From Prevotella sp. (GTDB lineage: Bacteria > Bacteroidota > Bacteroidia > Bacteroidales > Bacteroidaceae): a DNA stretch of 64,000 nt. The position numbers and the translations under genes are program-made. The stretch covers positions 1-64,000 of the forward strand of contig JAGAON010000005.1 of assembly GCA_017623655.1 (NCBI GenBank), written 5' to 3'. Shown here piece by piece: positions 24,750-35,420 of the stretch (within the stretch, counting starts at the first letter, position 1; every line of letters starts with the position of its first letter). Below the pieces are notes generated by a model, which saw only the letters and a program-made list of their open reading frames with translations, did no database searches and had not been told where the DNA came from.

Positions 24750-25378
24750 TAGATCTGGTTGACAATATTCAACTATACCTGCCACAGTACCTGTCTGCCG
24801 AGTCGCAGAAAATAATGAAGGAGGAGCTGGCCAGATTTCCCATGGACGGCACCAAGGACAGTGTTTATACGTGCGCTCTTGACAAGGCCGACTACTTGCT
24901 GCAAGGAGATGGCATCAAGGGGATGCCGTACATTAAGTTTCCTGACACGAAAATAGCGGATGTCCCGGCCTTGTTGCTGTCAAACACCTGCGACATGGCT
25001 ACGGGCAACAAGCGTATGTATGGCAGCAGGATAATATATGCTCCCATATTGAACTTGGAAAAATTTGAAGCTAAGCTCAAAAAAGAGTTTGGGCGTGACA
25101 GGGCGGCAAGCCTGGTACATGATATCCGGAAACAACACATCTCACAAATACTGTATCTTCCCAAGGGAGGAAAGCTGGATTATGAAGGCATTGTTTTCTT
25201 TGACCATGCCATCAGCATACCGTTAGAGAAAGACATTGTATATAAAAGTTGTGAAAACAAACTGTTCACATTCAGCGATTTCGGCTTTTATTTGTTTTTG
25301 CTGAAATTGTCAATACACTTTACAAGAATACAGGAAAGGGTGGACCGTTCTACCGGCGAGGATCTTGGACAGAAATAA
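24746..25378 (+). CDS. Uncharacterised protein, third gene of cassette
   Basis: A 210-residue protein with no signal peptide. It contains LLLSNTCDMATGNKRM, then IIYAPILNLEKF and ISQILYLPKGG followed by an acidic FFDHAISIP block, a layout I have no name for but which looks like a compact conserved domain with a central Cys-Asp. The ATG at 24746 overlaps the stop of the preceding gene and is preferred over the upstream TTG. There is no terminator before the convergent protease gene other than the hairpin at 25444-25482. Confidence 0.6.
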   Translation: MIDLVDNIQLYLPQYLSAESQKIMKEELARFPMDGTKDSVYTCALDKADYLLQGDGIKGMPYIKFPDTKIADVPALLLSNTCDMATGNKRMYGSRIIYAPILNLEKFEAKLKKEFGRDRAASLVHDIRKQHISQILYLPKGGKLDYEGIVFFDHAISIPLEKDIVYKSCENKLFTFSDFGFYLFLLKLSIHFTRIQERVDRSTGEDLGQK

Positions 25379-25443
25379 ATATTTGTCTTTTGCTCTCGTT
25401 AACTGGCGATGATTGCGGCCGCACTGTCCGTGTGGTGCGCTGA

Positions 25444-25482
25444 TGAAAAAAAGGCGGGCACCGCAGTTGCGGTGTCCGCCTT
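25444..25482 (-). terminator. Terminator of the C10 protease gene
   Basis: On the minus strand AAGGCGGACACCGCA pairs with TGCGGTGCCCGCCTT (one mismatch) and is followed by a run of T residues. On the plus strand the T-run is absent. Confidence 0.85.
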
Positions 25483-25505
25483 GTCGTGAGGGGTTATGGC
25501 ATTAT

Positions 25506-28500
25506 TTATTCTACCACAACCTTCTTTCCGTTGATGATGTTGATGCCCGGACGGAGGTTTGACATACGTTGGCCGTTGATGTTGTATATGGCCTTGTCTT
25601 TGCCGTATGCCGCGCCGGCGGCTTCGATGCTGCCTGTCCCGGTGGGCTTGCCTATCTGCAGTGTGTAGCTTGCCGCCCCGCCTTCTATGCGGAAGTATCC
25701 TGCGAATGAGGATATTGTCTCTTCCTCCGCGTTGTTGGCGGTGTTGCCGCTGACGGTGTAGCATCCTTCCGGCAGTGTCTGCGGCGCGTATGCCGCCACG
25801 AACTCTATGCCGGGCTTGGTGTCGGCCGTGTAGTCTTCGGCGCTGTGTATGCTGTCAACGCTGAAGGTGTAGCTGTCCTTCGCGTCTGCCGCGCTTATGA
25901 TGAACGGTGTGTTGGCCTTTACCTTCTGCGAGTCGTCGCTGAAGTATATGGTTTGCCCTGATATGGAGTCGAGGTGCGCCACGGTGGCGTTCCCGCCGAA
26001 TGCGGCGGATATTTCCTCGCTGTTCATGTTGAATGGCAGCACGAGGCTGTTCCATGTGTTTCCGGCGTCGAGGTTGTGTTCCATGAGTACCTTGTTGCCG
26101 TTCATGGTGAAGGTGTTTGGCGTGTCGAACGCGTAGCCGCTGTTTATGCGTATGTCGGATGTCGCCACGTATCCTTCCTCGCCGCCTTTGTTGGCGATGA
26201 TGTTCTCTCCCGCCGCCATTCCGTCCATCACGAATACGAGGCAGTTGGGGTTTGCGCCGGCGAACGATGATGTCCCTATGCCTTGCGCCGCCTTTGTCAT
26301 GCCTTGCGCCGCCTTTGTCATGCTGAGTTTTCTGAGTCCGGTTTTCGCGGTGGTGTTTATTATCACGCTTGTCAGTTTCTCGCATCCTGCGAATGCGTCT
26401 CCGCCTATTGCCGTGACGTTTGTCAGTGTCAGCGTCTCAAGGTTGGCGCATCCGGCGAATGCGCTGTCGCCTATTTCGGTCACGCATTCGGCCATGTTGA
26501 CGTTCACGAGGTTTGACAGTCCTTCGAATGCTTTTTCCGGTATGGCGGTGTTGGCCATGCCGCTGAGGTCTATGTTCTCGAGTCCGCTGAAGTTCTCGCG
26601 CACCACGGCGAATGTCTCTTCCGTTATCTCGCCGTCCAGCTTCACGTCGGTGATGCCTGCCACCTCTCCGGTGTCGATGGTGCCGAGGTCGTCATTGTTC
26701 AGCGTGGCTCCGTTTACGGGTACTACCGATACATCGACCTTTGCGTTTGCCTGTATGTTTTCCAGCGTGAAGATGCCTGTCTCGTCTGCCATTGCCTCCG
26801 CTCCGTTTATCCTTACCTTTACGGTCATGTCCTTGTTGTCGGGTGCGGTTACGGTGAATTTCAGGTCCGAGCCTTCCTTTATGTCGGTGAGCGAGTATCC
26901 CTGCGGCATGTTCACGCTGACGTTCTGCGGTGCTGTCAGTGTCGCGTCATAGAAATATACCACGTCGAAGCGTGTGTCGCTGTTGACGGTGATGTCCCAC
27001 ATGTTGTAGTCTTCCGCTAACCATCCTCCCCCGTGCTGTGTCCCGTTGACATAGACCTTGTATTTCTGTCCTGCCTTGACGGGGTTGTTGCCGTTGTATA
27101 TGGGGTGTGCCTTTACCTTCATCGATACCTTTCCTCCCGCGTTTACCTTGTCCGTGTTTGTGGTGATGTTGTATGGTTCCGCGCGTTCGGGGTCGTATAT
27201 GACGGTGTATGTCGGCGTTATCTCGCTGATGGTGTTAAACAGGTTCCAGTATGACAGCGACTGGTACTTCGCCTTGCTTCCCTGCGGTATCTCCAGCACG
27301 ATGTTCTTGTTCATGTTCGTGCTTGGGAAGGGGTCGCTTGATAGTGGTTTCGGCTCTGCCGCCAGTGATGTCACCTTGCTCAGCTTCGGGCAGTAGGTAA
27401 AGGCGTACATGCCTATGTACTCCACGTTTTCCGGTATGGTTATCTCCGTGAGCGAGTAGAGGCGGTAGAACGCGCTTTGCTCTATGCGCTTCAGTGTCTT
27501 CGGCAGTTTGACGGTCTTTATGGCTGACACGGATGTGGCCGACAGCGGTGCGAATGCCTTTACGGGCAGCGAGTGTGCCTCCTGTCCGTCTCCTGTTATC
27601 TCCACGTCCGAGAGGTCGATGGCCGTGATGCTTGCCGAGTACTTCTGTATGGTCTCGAAGTCCTTTTTGTTCATTGTGCCGACAAGGCGTATGTTCTTGT
27701 TCACCGGCATCCCGGTCATCTTCTCCGCCAGTTGTCCCGCGTAGATGTTGTACGTGTGGTACGGTACTTCTTTCTCGTCGTATATGGATATTGTTATGTC
27801 GAGGTCTTCCTTCACGTTTTCCATTTTAACGTTGGCCGACTTCTCGCCTGCCACGAGGTCCTTGCCGTTTACGGACACATACACCCTGTCGGTAGATAGT
27901 TTCGGGTTGACGGAGAACGAGAAGTCGCCGCCGTGCAGCACCTGCGTCACCGCGTTTGTTATGATGGCCTTCTCTATTGTCTCCGGCATCTTGACGGTGT
28001 GGTATATCACCTCGTTGCCTATGGCCGGTATCATGGCCTTTACTTCCGGCGCGGCCCCTTCCACGAGTTTCCATGTCCTTGTGTTGGAGGATGTGACGAT
28101 GCGTATGAGGTTGCCCTCGTTCACGCTTGACTCCTTGACGCAGCACGTGAACGTTGCCGGCATCACGCCTGTGTTGCCTGACGGGTTTATGATCTTGGGC
28201 GAGATTATTTCCTTTATGCGTCCTTCCTTGTCAGTCAGTGCCGCCGCGAACATCAGCCCGCTGCTGAACGAGTCGCCTGACGGTATGTTAAGCGCGTTGA
28301 CGCGGATGGTGAACGTTCTTCCCGGCATGACGTTGATGACGTCGGTCACCATGCCCGTGCCTCCCTTTTCTCCCGTTATGGTCCACGGTGACGTGCCGGC
28401 GTTGGCCTCAGGTTCCGTGAACTCGGCGTGTATCAGCGTGTTGGCGTTGATTACGGCCTCGTACACGTTGTTCACGGCTGTCAGCTTCGTGTTGTTCGCA

Positions 28501-30923
28501 TATACCGTCATGCGCGAATCGCCGTTGGAGCCGTCTGTCCCTACCGTGAAGCGGTATTTTGTTCCGGGCGCCACCTCCTGTCCGTTCCCGTCAAGCGGTG
28601 TGACCTCCACGCCGTCCGCGTCCTGTATGATGACCTTGTACGACGTCTCGGGCAGTATCTCTTCCTCGACGATGCTCTTGAAGTCCTTCCAGTTGTCCTT
28701 CGCCGCATACAGGGCCGCGCTTCCCTTGGGCACGATGAGCTGTGTGCGTGGGGACCCCACGAACACGCACCAGTTGACAAACGCCGGAGTGCCGCGCAGT
28801 GACCTTACCTTTGTCAGGCGTGAGCAGTTGAGGAAAACGTTGTAGCCCCATGTGGCGACAGAGGCGGGAATCTCCACCTCTGACAGTCCGGTGCATTCAA
28901 AGGCGTTGGCGCCGAGGCGGTTGATGCTTTTCGGCAGCTTGACATATTTCAGCGAGCCGTAGCGGCTGAAGGCGCGTGTCGGTATGGCGTTTGCCGCGCT
29001 TGTGCCGTTTGCCGTTATCGTGACGCCTGACAGGTCCAGCGAGTCAACAAGCATTTTCTCGCGTATGAAGGCGAAGTCCCTGTCGTCCATCGTTCCGAAG
29101 AGCGTCAGGCTCTTCACCGTTCCGCACTCTTCCTCCGTCAGCGCCTTTTCAAGCGTGCCGCCGGAAATCCATAGCGTGCGGCGCAGCCTTACGTCCGCCG
29201 CGTCCTGCACATACACGTCGAGCGTGATGTCCTCCGTCACGTTGGGCAGCGTGTAGGTGAAGTCCTTTCCGGCTGTTATGATGCGCCCGTTGGCTTTCAC
29301 GGTGACCACGTCGCCGGTGTTGCCGGGTATCACGCGGAAGGAGTAGCCCCTGCCCTTTATCACCCTGTCCGCCGCGTCCTCGATGGTGGCGCCGGCGATG
29401 TGTGACGGGGTCTTGACCGTGAAGTAGGCGATGTCGTTGCCCGTGGCGGCTATGGCGTTGGCGGTCAGCGAACCGCCGGTCATGGCCTTCCACCCGCTTT
29501 CGCCGTTGGCCTTGGTGGCCATGCGTATGACGTCGCCCGGCGATACCGTCACGCCGGCGGGTACGGTGCAGCTGAAGTCACGGTAATAAGTTCCGTCCAC
29601 CTGGAACGCCGCAAGGCCGTAGTTGTATTCCGGTGAGACGAGAGCCTTGAAAGTGCCGTCGGCGGCGAACAAGGCTACCGCTATCTTTCCGGAGAAACCG
29701 TCGTATGACACGTTCTTGAACGCTCCGGCGCGTACCGTGAAGCTGTCGCCCGCGCCGACAGACTCACGGTCGGAGCTCATGCCGATCTGCCTGCCGTCGC
29801 TTGTCAGCTGGACGGGAGACCATGCCACGCTGTTCTCCGCCGGCTTTATGTTGTAGATGACGGTGGCCTGCTCGGAGAAGTTCCATTTGTTTCCCGACTG
29901 TGTGGTCGGTGTGAGGCTTGAGACGAGGAAGACGTCGTTGCCTATGCCTCCCCATCCCCAGTTCATGCGGAAATAGGGCTGGTCGCCGCGCATCTCGTAG
30001 CCGTCACATACGAAAGCGTGCCCGGCGGAAACGTCCTGACCGCTGTAAAGCACCGGGCGTCCCGCGTCGATTTCGCTCATGATGAGCTGCTCCCACGCTT
30101 TCTGTGACATCTCGGACTTCTTCTTGTATGAAACGCCCGCGTCATAGCCGAAGTAGCTGACCAGTGCTGCCGGCACCCTCACCTCGCTGGCGCTGCTGCT
30201 TGACATGGCGAAGTTTGTCTGTATGCTCTGCGCCGCGTCCGCTATCAGCTGCGCCACGGCGTTGGCCTGCTCCGTGGTATAGCCGCTGCGGTAGTTGTCC
30301 GTGCGCATATTCGCCCAGTCGTATGAATGGTTGAAGTCAATGCCGTCAAGGCTTCCCCTGCCGGCGGCCGGGTACTGGTAATACTGCATTATGGTAGCCA
30401 TCGCCACGCCTACGCAGCCTACAAGCCTACGTCCCGGTATAAGGTTATTGAAAGGTGTCTCCTGGCTCCACTCGGCGGTGTTGCGCTCAAGCACCCTGCG
30501 GCTTGTGACGGTTGACAGGGTGTTGGCGGATGTGGCCGTCCCGCCCGTTGCGGCGCTGTTCCTTATCTGCGCCTCGTAGTCTGCGAGCATCCGCTTCATG
30601 GCCTCCGGCATGGAGCCGTAGTCGAACCTGCCGCTGTCGGAGAATCCGATTACGGGTACTGTCGCGTCGTCTGCCGACACGATGACGAAGCCTCCGTCTC
30701 CACCTTTGTTGAATACATAATAATAAGGTGTAGAATTAGAACTGTCCTCACTAAGGCGCAGCTCGTCCGCCGTTTTTACGCCGGCGGCGCGCCCTGTGGA
30801 ATGTCTGCCCAAAAAGCTCAGTGCTGTTTTCTTTGCATCAGAAACATCCACCCTTTTTGCGCTGGCGGGCAGAAAGGATGCTGACCCCAATACGGCGAGA
30901 CCAACAATAATTTTCTTGTACAT
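25506..30923 (-). CDS. Large secreted C10 cysteine protease with BspA-type leucine-rich repeats
   Basis: A 1805-residue exported protein with a signal peptide (about 1-22). A propeptide-like N-terminal region (about 25-145) is followed by a C10 (streptopain/SpeB) peptidase domain with Cys170 in GCVGVAMATIM and His302 in SAGHAFVCDGY, the catalytic pair. Then come repeated beta-sandwich modules and several BspA-type leucine-rich repeat blocks (e.g. NLETLTLTNVTAIGGDAF). The C terminus (YNINGQRMSNLRPGINIING then KKVVV) resembles a type A T9SS sorting signal, suggesting surface display or secretion. An in-frame 21-bp duplication (MTKAAQG twice) lies near 26283-26324. It is roughly four times longer than typical SpeB-like proteins. 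Confidence 0.9.
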   Translation of the reverse strand: MYKKIIVGLAVLGSASFLPASAKRVDVSDAKKTALSFLGRHSTGRAAGVKTADELRLSEDSSNSTPYYYVFNKGGDGGFVIVSADDATVPVIGFSDSGRFDYGSMPEAMKRMLADYEAQIRNSAATGGTATSANTLSTVTSRRVLERNTAEWSQETPFNNLIPGRRLVGCVGVAMATIMQYYQYPAAGRGSLDGIDFNHSYDWANMRTDNYRSGYTTEQANAVAQLIADAAQSIQTNFAMSSSSASEVRVPAALVSYFGYDAGVSYKKKSEMSQKAWEQLIMSEIDAGRPVLYSGQDVSAGHAFVCDGYEMRGDQPYFRMNWGWGGIGNDVFLVSSLTPTTQSGNKWNFSEQATVIYNIKPAENSVAWSPVQLTSDGRQIGMSSDRESVGAGDSFTVRAGAFKNVSYDGFSGKIAVALFAADGTFKALVSPEYNYGLAAFQVDGTYYRDFSCTVPAGVTVSPGDVIRMATKANGESGWKAMTGGSLTANAIAATGNDIAYFTVKTPSHIAGATIEDAADRVIKGRGYSFRVIPGNTGDVVTVKANGRIITAGKDFTYTLPNVTEDITLDVYVQDAADVRLRRTLWISGGTLEKALTEEECGTVKSLTLFGTMDDRDFAFIREKMLVDSLDLSGVTITANGTSAANAIPTRAFSRYGSLKYVKLPKSINRLGANAFECTGLSEVEIPASVATWGYNVFLNCSRLTKVRSLRGTPAFVNWCVFVGSPRTQLIVPKGSAALYAAKDNWKDFKSIVEEEILPETSYKVIIQDADGVEVTPLDGNGQEVAPGTKYRFTVGTDGSNGDSRMTVYANNTKLTAVNNVYEAVINANTLIHAEFTEPEANAGTSPWTITGEKGGTGMVTDVINVMPGRTFTIRVNALNIPSGDSFSSGLMFAAALTDKEGRIKEIISPKIINPSGNTGVMPATFTCCVKESSVNEGNLIRIVTSSNTRTWKLVEGAAPEVKAMIPAIGNEVIYHTVKMPETIEKAIITNAVTQVLHGGDFSFSVNPKLSTDRVYVSVNGKDLVAGEKSANVKMENVKEDLDITISIYDEKEVPYHTYNIYAGQLAEKMTGMPVNKNIRLVGTMNKKDFETIQKYSASITAIDLSDVEITGDGQEAHSLPVKAFAPLSATSVSAIKTVKLPKTLKRIEQSAFYRLYSLTEITIPENVEYIGMYAFTYCPKLSKVTSLAAEPKPLSSDPFPSTNMNKNIVLEIPQGSKAKYQSLSYWNLFNTISEITPTYTVIYDPERAEPYNITTNTDKVNAGGKVSMKVKAHPIYNGNNPVKAGQKYKVYVNGTQHGGGWLAEDYNMWDITVNSDTRFDVVYFYDATLTAPQNVSVNMPQGYSLTDIKEGSDLKFTVTAPDNKDMTVKVRINGAEAMADETGIFTLENIQANAKVDVSVVPVNGATLNNDDLGTIDTGEVAGITDVKLDGEITEETFAVVRENFSGLENIDLSGMANTAIPEKAFEGLSNLVNVNMAECVTEIGDSAFAGCANLETLTLTNVTAIGGDAFAGCEKLTSVIINTTAKTGLRKLSMTKAAQGMTKAAQGIGTSSFAGANPNCLVFVMDGMAAGENIIANKGGEEGYVATSDIRINSGYAFDTPNTFTMNGNKVLMEHNLDAGNTWNSLVLPFNMNSEEISAAFGGNATVAHLDSISGQTIYFSDDSQKVKANTPFIISAADAKDSYTFSVDSIHSAEDYTADTKPGIEFVAAYAPQTLPEGCYTVSGNTANNAEEETISSFAGYFRIEGGAASYTLQIGKPTGTGSIEAAGAAYGKDKAIYNINGQRMSNLRPGINIINGKKVVVE

Positions 30924-30961
30924 TTTTCTTACTTCTTTTATTATTACTTAATAACCGGCTG

Positions 30962-30969
30962 CAAAATTA
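30962..30969 (-). promoter_or_regulatory. -7 box for the C10 protease gene
   Basis: TAATTTTG on the minus strand lies about 39 nt before the start codon at 30923. The -33 element is unclear. Confidence 0.45.
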
Positions 30970-31171
30970 AGTAAAATAAGAAAAAAGCGAATAATGCGGA
31001 AATGTTTTTTGTCTTGTTTTAACAATGTTTTCCTTGTGTCATTGATTTATATTAACGCGGGGTAGGGGGTGGCGTGATTGATTATGCACAAACACTGACT
31101 TAACAGTATTACGGGTGAAAATAATTGACGCGCGACAAATGTGTTGCTTCTTGCAAATACGCAATCAAAAA

Positions 31172-31203
31172 GTTGCGCTTTCCACATTTTTGTGTTACCT
31201 TTG
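31172..31203 (+). promoter_or_regulatory. Promoter for the ORF6N gene
   Basis: GTTG (31172-31175), a 20-bp spacer and TACCTTTG (31196-31203) lie 51 nt upstream of the ATG. Confidence 0.7.
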
Positions 31204-31254
31204 TATCCGAAGGTGTATATGTAATATTTCAAGACAAGTAATAAAGCAAGAAGA

Positions 31255-32187
31255 ATGGCAGAGGAAACGGAAAACGGCATGGCAAGCGAACCGGTCGCAA
31301 TTTGCGACAGGTTGCCCGAAGTAATCAATATTCAGCCGATGATTAGGGTAGTAAGGGGGAAGCAGGTTATGCTCGACAGGGATTTGGCAGCGTTATATGA
31401 AGTGGAAACCAAACGCTTGAACGAACAGGTGAAGCGTAACATCGAACGTTTCCCTGATGATTTCATGTTTCAGTTGAGCAAGAAAGACATTGAAATCTTG
31501 AAGTCGCAAAATGCGACCTCAAGTTGGGGAGGCGACAGAAGGTTACCTTACGCTTTCACCGAACAAGGTATCGCCATGCTTAGTTCCGTGTTGAAATCAA
31601 AAACAGCAGTGGAAGTGAACATCCGTATTATGCGGGCTTTTGTTGTCATGCGCCGTTTCATCGCTACAAATGCCCAGCTGTTTCAACGGCTTGAGACTAT
31701 CGAATATCACCAACTGGAAATGAAACAACATCAGGAACAGGCAGACAAGCGCATTGATGAAGTGTTCAAACGATTGGATGCAGGCATTCCGCCGATGCAG
31801 GGTATATTTTATGACGGGCAAGTGTTTGACGCTTACTGTTTCGTGTCAGATTTGATACGAAAGGCGAAGCGTTCAATCGTACTTATTGACAACTATGTGG
31901 ATGACACCGTGCTGACATTACTTGACAAACGAGAAAAAGGAGTGACGGCAACCATCTATACACAGCGTGTCGGCAATCAATTCAGATTGGACGTTGACCG
32001 CCATAACGCCCAATATCCGCTTGTCGAGATAAAGCAGTTCAATAAGGCGCATGACCGCTTTTTACTCATTGATGACGGAGTATATCACATTGGGGCGTCA
32101 ATTAAGGATTTGGGCAAAAAGTGGTTCGGGTTTACATTTATGCGGGATATTACGGCAACCGAACTCATAAATAAAATAAAAGACTGA
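31255..32187 (+). CDS. ORF6N-domain protein with C-terminal PLD-like domain
   Basis: A 310-residue protein. The ORF6N domain (about 25-120: [35 protein letters not shown]) is a DNA-binding module originally found in phages and widespread in Bacteroidetes. A coiled-coil linker (about 140-180) leads to a C-terminal domain with [20 protein letters not shown] and [20 protein letters not shown], matching a single phospholipase-D-like half with its His-x-(x)-Phe-Leu motif. Such fusions are probably nucleic-acid-interacting; the role is unknown and often linked to mobile DNA. Base composition is lower in GC than its neighbours. Confidence 0.8.
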   Translation: MAEETENGMASEPVAICDRLPEVINIQPMIRVVRGKQVMLDRDLAALYEVETKRLNEQVKRNIERFPDDFMFQLSKKDIEILKSQNATSSWGGDRRLPYAFTEQGIAMLSSVLKSKTAVEVNIRIMRAFVVMRRFIATNAQLFQRLETIEYHQLEMKQHQEQADKRIDEVFKRLDAGIPPMQGIFYDGQVFDAYCFVSDLIRKAKRSIVLIDNYVDDTVLTLLDKREKGVTATIYTQRVGNQFRLDVDRHNAQYPLVEIKQFNKAHDRFLLIDDGVYHIGASIKDLGKKWFGFTFMRDITATELINKIKD

Positions 32188-32206
32188 CGGTTGTGGAAAA
32201 ATAAGA

Positions 32207-32335
32207 GTGAGTTATACGGTTTGCACCGTAATGAAGTTAACGGACAATAGCCTTTTTATGATATAGAGGCTATTGTCCGTTAATTTCAGGTAACTCCCAA
32301 GCTGAGCGTTAACTCCCGCTTAACTCCTTAAATTC
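32207..32335. repeat. MITE-like family 2 fragment
   Basis: A diverged relative of 2182-2376: GTTATACGGTTTGCACCG at the left, TAGCCTTTTTATG/ATAGAGGCTA hairpin, TGTCCGTTAA and repeated AACTCCC/GGAGTT motifs. It runs up to the last codon of the GH95 gene. Confidence 0.65.
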
Positions 32336-34792
32336 CTACTCTGTGCGGAAGGTGTATTGCCCGCCTGCCGTGGTCTCTACGTCGTACTCGTAGGTCTTGT
32401 AGAGCATCGGGTGCTGCGGCCTTATCTCGTTGCTTACCACCGGCTGCTTTATCTCCGGCAGTGCGTAGAACGGGTTGTCGTTCACGCCCTGTGCCGGTTT
32501 CAGCCCGTTGCCCTTCAAGGGTACGTATGAACGCAGGCGCAGCTTGCCTCCGAGGCGTGAGGTTATGGTGACCTCCGAGAGCTGTTGTCCGTTCCATTTC
32601 ATTTTGTCTATTACGAAGCCGCCGCGTGCCTGCAAGCCGCTCACCTCGCCCTGTTGCCATGCGTCGGGCAGTGCGGGGAGCAGGTGCAGCGCGCCGTCGT
32701 GGCTCTGCATGAGCATCTCGGCTATGCCTGCCGTGACGCCGAAGTTGCCGTCAATCTGGAATGGCGGATGCGCGTCGAAGAGGTTGGGGAAGGTGCGTCC
32801 GTCGGGATATTCCTTTTCCATGCCCTCGTTGGGCAGCAGGTGCAGCATATTCGATATAATCTTGTATGCGTGGTTGCCGTCCAGCATTCGTGCCCAGAAG
32901 CAGGTCTTCCATCCAAGGCTCCATCCTGTGGCCATGTCTCCGCGTTGCAGCAGCGTGTTGCGTGCCGCCTGAAACAGTTCCGGGTTGCGGTATGGTGACA
33001 CCTGATTGCTGGGGAACAGTCCGTAGAGGTGTGATATGTGGCGGTGCTCGTCGCGCGGGTTGTCGGCGTCCTGCAACCACTCCTGCAACTGGTTGTGCCG
33101 GCCTATGTGCATCGGCGGCAGCTGGCTTATGGCGTGTCGCAGGCTGTCAGCGAACGCCTTGTTGCCGGCATCCACGATGGCCTGTGCGGACAGAGCCTGT
33201 GTCAGCGCGTCGAAGATAATCTGGTTATCCATGGTGCATCCGGCCGTTACGGGCGTTCCCGTGCCCTGCGGACCGTGTTCGGGAGATACTGACGGCACTG
33301 CCACGAGCCATCCGTTGCGCGGGTCTTTCTGCATATAGTCCAGATAGAAGCGTGCCGCGCCGGCCAGCACGGGGTAATACTGCCTCAGGAAATCCTTGTC
33401 GCCGCTGTAAAGGTAGTGCTGCCAGATGTGTGTGGAGAGCCATGAGCCGCCGTTGGGGAACATTCCCCATGAGGCGCCATCGACAGGGCCGGCTATGCGC
33501 CACAGGTCGGTGTTGTGGTGAGCCACCCATCCGCCGCAGCCGTACATCTCCTTTGCCGTCTTGGCTCCGGTGACGGAGAGGTCGCGTATCATGCTGAACA
33601 GCGGCTCGGCCGTCTCGGCAAGGTTGCACACGTCAGCCGGCCAGTAGTTCATCTCGGTGTTGATGTTGATGGTATATTTCGAGTCCCACGGGGCTTTCAG
33701 TTTGTCGTTCCATACGCCTTGCAGGTTTGCGGGCTGTCCGCCGGGCTGCGACGATGATATGAGCAGGTAACGCCCGAACTGGAACATCAGCGCCACGAGC
33801 GACTGGTCCTTGCCGTCCTTGGCGAACATCTCCACGCGCTTGTCGGTCTCCAGCTTGGCGTTCTTCCCCTCTGGCAGGGTCAGTCTTACGCGGTCGAACT
33901 GCTTTTTGTACGCTGCGGTGTGCCTGTCGCGCAGGTCGGAGTACGACATCTTCGCCGCCGCCTTGAGGTATGCGTTGGCCTTTTTCAGCGCGTTGCCGCT
34001 CACGTCATGGTAGTTCACGAAGTTCGTTGCGCAGCTGATGTATATCGTTGCCGTCGTTGCTCCCGTCACGCTCACGGTGCTGTCACGTCCCACGGTCTTT
34101 CCGTCTGCCGTGACCTGCATCACGCACTGCGCCGTCAGTCCGGCCTTTATGCCCTCCTGCTCCACGTTCCTCACCGTTGCCGTGAGCACGTTTTTCCTTA
34201 CGCTCACGCTGTTCTCCAGCTTGCAGTCGTAGCCCATCTCCATGTTCAGCGCGCCGGGCTTGCCGGCCTCTATGCGCATCACGATGATGCCGTCGGTCAT
34301 GGAGGCGAAGGTGGTGCGTGTGTATTTCACGCCATCCACGGTGTAGCGTGTCGTGGCCGTGGCGTTGCTGAGGTCAAGCTCGCGGTAATAGTCTGTGGCC
34401 TTGCCGTGTCCGGGGAATTTCAGTTTCATGCTTCCCACGGTGAGGAATCGCATTCCGCTGGGTCCGGGAATGAACTCCTTGTTTATTATGTCGGCCGCCT
34501 GCTTCTCCTTGCCGCTGAATATCAGCTGCCTGACCTCGGCGAGGTGTTGCAGTGATGTCTTGGAATTGTTGCTGTACGGGCTGCCGGACCAGAACGTCTC
34601 CTCGTTGAGTTGCAGTTCCGCTGTCTCCGTTCCCCCGAAGTCCATTGCCCCGAGGTGTGAGTTGCCCAGCGGCAGAGCCTCAAGCCAGCACGATGCCGGG
34701 CGGCTGTACCACAGTTTCTGCGCCATGGCGGCGGTGACGCCAAGCACCAGCAGCGTGATGATGGCGGTCAGTGATTTCTTGTTCATTGTCAT
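32336..34792 (-). CDS. Glycoside hydrolase family 95 (alpha-L-fucosidase/galactosidase type)
   Basis: An 818-residue secreted enzyme with a signal peptide (about 1-24). The GH95 N-terminal beta-sandwich covers about 28-280, then an (alpha/alpha)6 barrel and a C-terminal sandwich. Catalytic features of the Bifidobacterium AfcA family are in place: Asn376 and Asn378 in [12 protein letters not shown], Glu505 in SVSPEHGP, and Asp681 in FQIDGNFG. The family releases alpha-1,2-L-fucose (some members alpha-L-galactose) by inversion. It faces the same way as a GH127 gene about 630 bp upstream, suggesting use of plant or host glycans. No SusCD pair is adjacent. Confidence 0.93.
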   Translation of the reverse strand: MTMNKKSLTAIITLLVLGVTAAMAQKLWYSRPASCWLEALPLGNSHLGAMDFGGTETAELQLNEETFWSGSPYSNNSKTSLQHLAEVRQLIFSGKEKQAADIINKEFIPGPSGMRFLTVGSMKLKFPGHGKATDYYRELDLSNATATTRYTVDGVKYTRTTFASMTDGIIVMRIEAGKPGALNMEMGYDCKLENSVSVRKNVLTATVRNVEQEGIKAGLTAQCVMQVTADGKTVGRDSTVSVTGATTATIYISCATNFVNYHDVSGNALKKANAYLKAAAKMSYSDLRDRHTAAYKKQFDRVRLTLPEGKNAKLETDKRVEMFAKDGKDQSLVALMFQFGRYLLISSSQPGGQPANLQGVWNDKLKAPWDSKYTININTEMNYWPADVCNLAETAEPLFSMIRDLSVTGAKTAKEMYGCGGWVAHHNTDLWRIAGPVDGASWGMFPNGGSWLSTHIWQHYLYSGDKDFLRQYYPVLAGAARFYLDYMQKDPRNGWLVAVPSVSPEHGPQGTGTPVTAGCTMDNQIIFDALTQALSAQAIVDAGNKAFADSLRHAISQLPPMHIGRHNQLQEWLQDADNPRDEHRHISHLYGLFPSNQVSPYRNPELFQAARNTLLQRGDMATGWSLGWKTCFWARMLDGNHAYKIISNMLHLLPNEGMEKEYPDGRTFPNLFDAHPPFQIDGNFGVTAGIAEMLMQSHDGALHLLPALPDAWQQGEVSGLQARGGFVIDKMKWNGQQLSEVTITSRLGGKLRLRSYVPLKGNGLKPAQGVNDNPFYALPEIKQPVVSNEIRPQHPMLYKTYEYDVETTAGGQYTFRTE

Positions 34793-34924
34793 TTAGGTTT
34801 TGTATGTTTATGATAATGTTTTGTTTATAGTGTGACGATTGGATAGTCGTTAGTGCTTTACGCACGGCTGAGAGTCATTATATATAATGGATAAGGCATC
34901 GGTCAGCGACTTCAATATATGAAG

Positions 34925-35320
34925 CGATGAACCCCGTAGGGGTGACATATTATAGGATAGGGGCTTGCCCCTATTTACAAAGGCATATCCCTCAAAATGT
35001 ATCGGGAACCCCGAAGCCGGCAGGCGAGGAGGCCTAACAGGCCGACGAGGGGTGATATATTCATCGCATATTATACGCCACGGCACATTGTTTTTATGAT
35101 GAGTCCTTATGCTGTATTATGTCACCCCTCGTCGGCCTGTTAGGCCTCCTCGCCTGCCGGCTTCGGGGTTCCCGATACATTTTGAGGCAAACCATCTGAA
35201 CACAGGGTTGACACCCTGTGCTGTATTGTGTCACCCTTTCAGGGTTCATCCCGTCATATTTCGGGAATTACGTAACGTATTCTGTGCTGTATTATGTCAC
35301 CCCTGCGGGGTTCACAATGC
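34925..35320. repeat. Palindromic dispersed repeat, copy e (PAL1)
   Basis: A PAL1 copy between the two glycosidase genes. Its inner arms pair perfectly across the variable site (GGCCTAACAGGCC on the left, GGCCTGTTAGGCC on the right). The right side carries a variant hairpin CACAGGGttgacaCCCTGTG (35201-35220) and a second boundary with ACCCCTGCGGGGTTC near 35301. Confidence 0.82.
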
Positions 35321-35420
35321 GTCCCTACATTTGTCCGTTAACTCCCTGCGGCGCAAGCCGCATAACTCCCCTTAACTCCCGATAACTCCATAACGGAACA
35401 ATAACTCCTATGGAAGGAAA

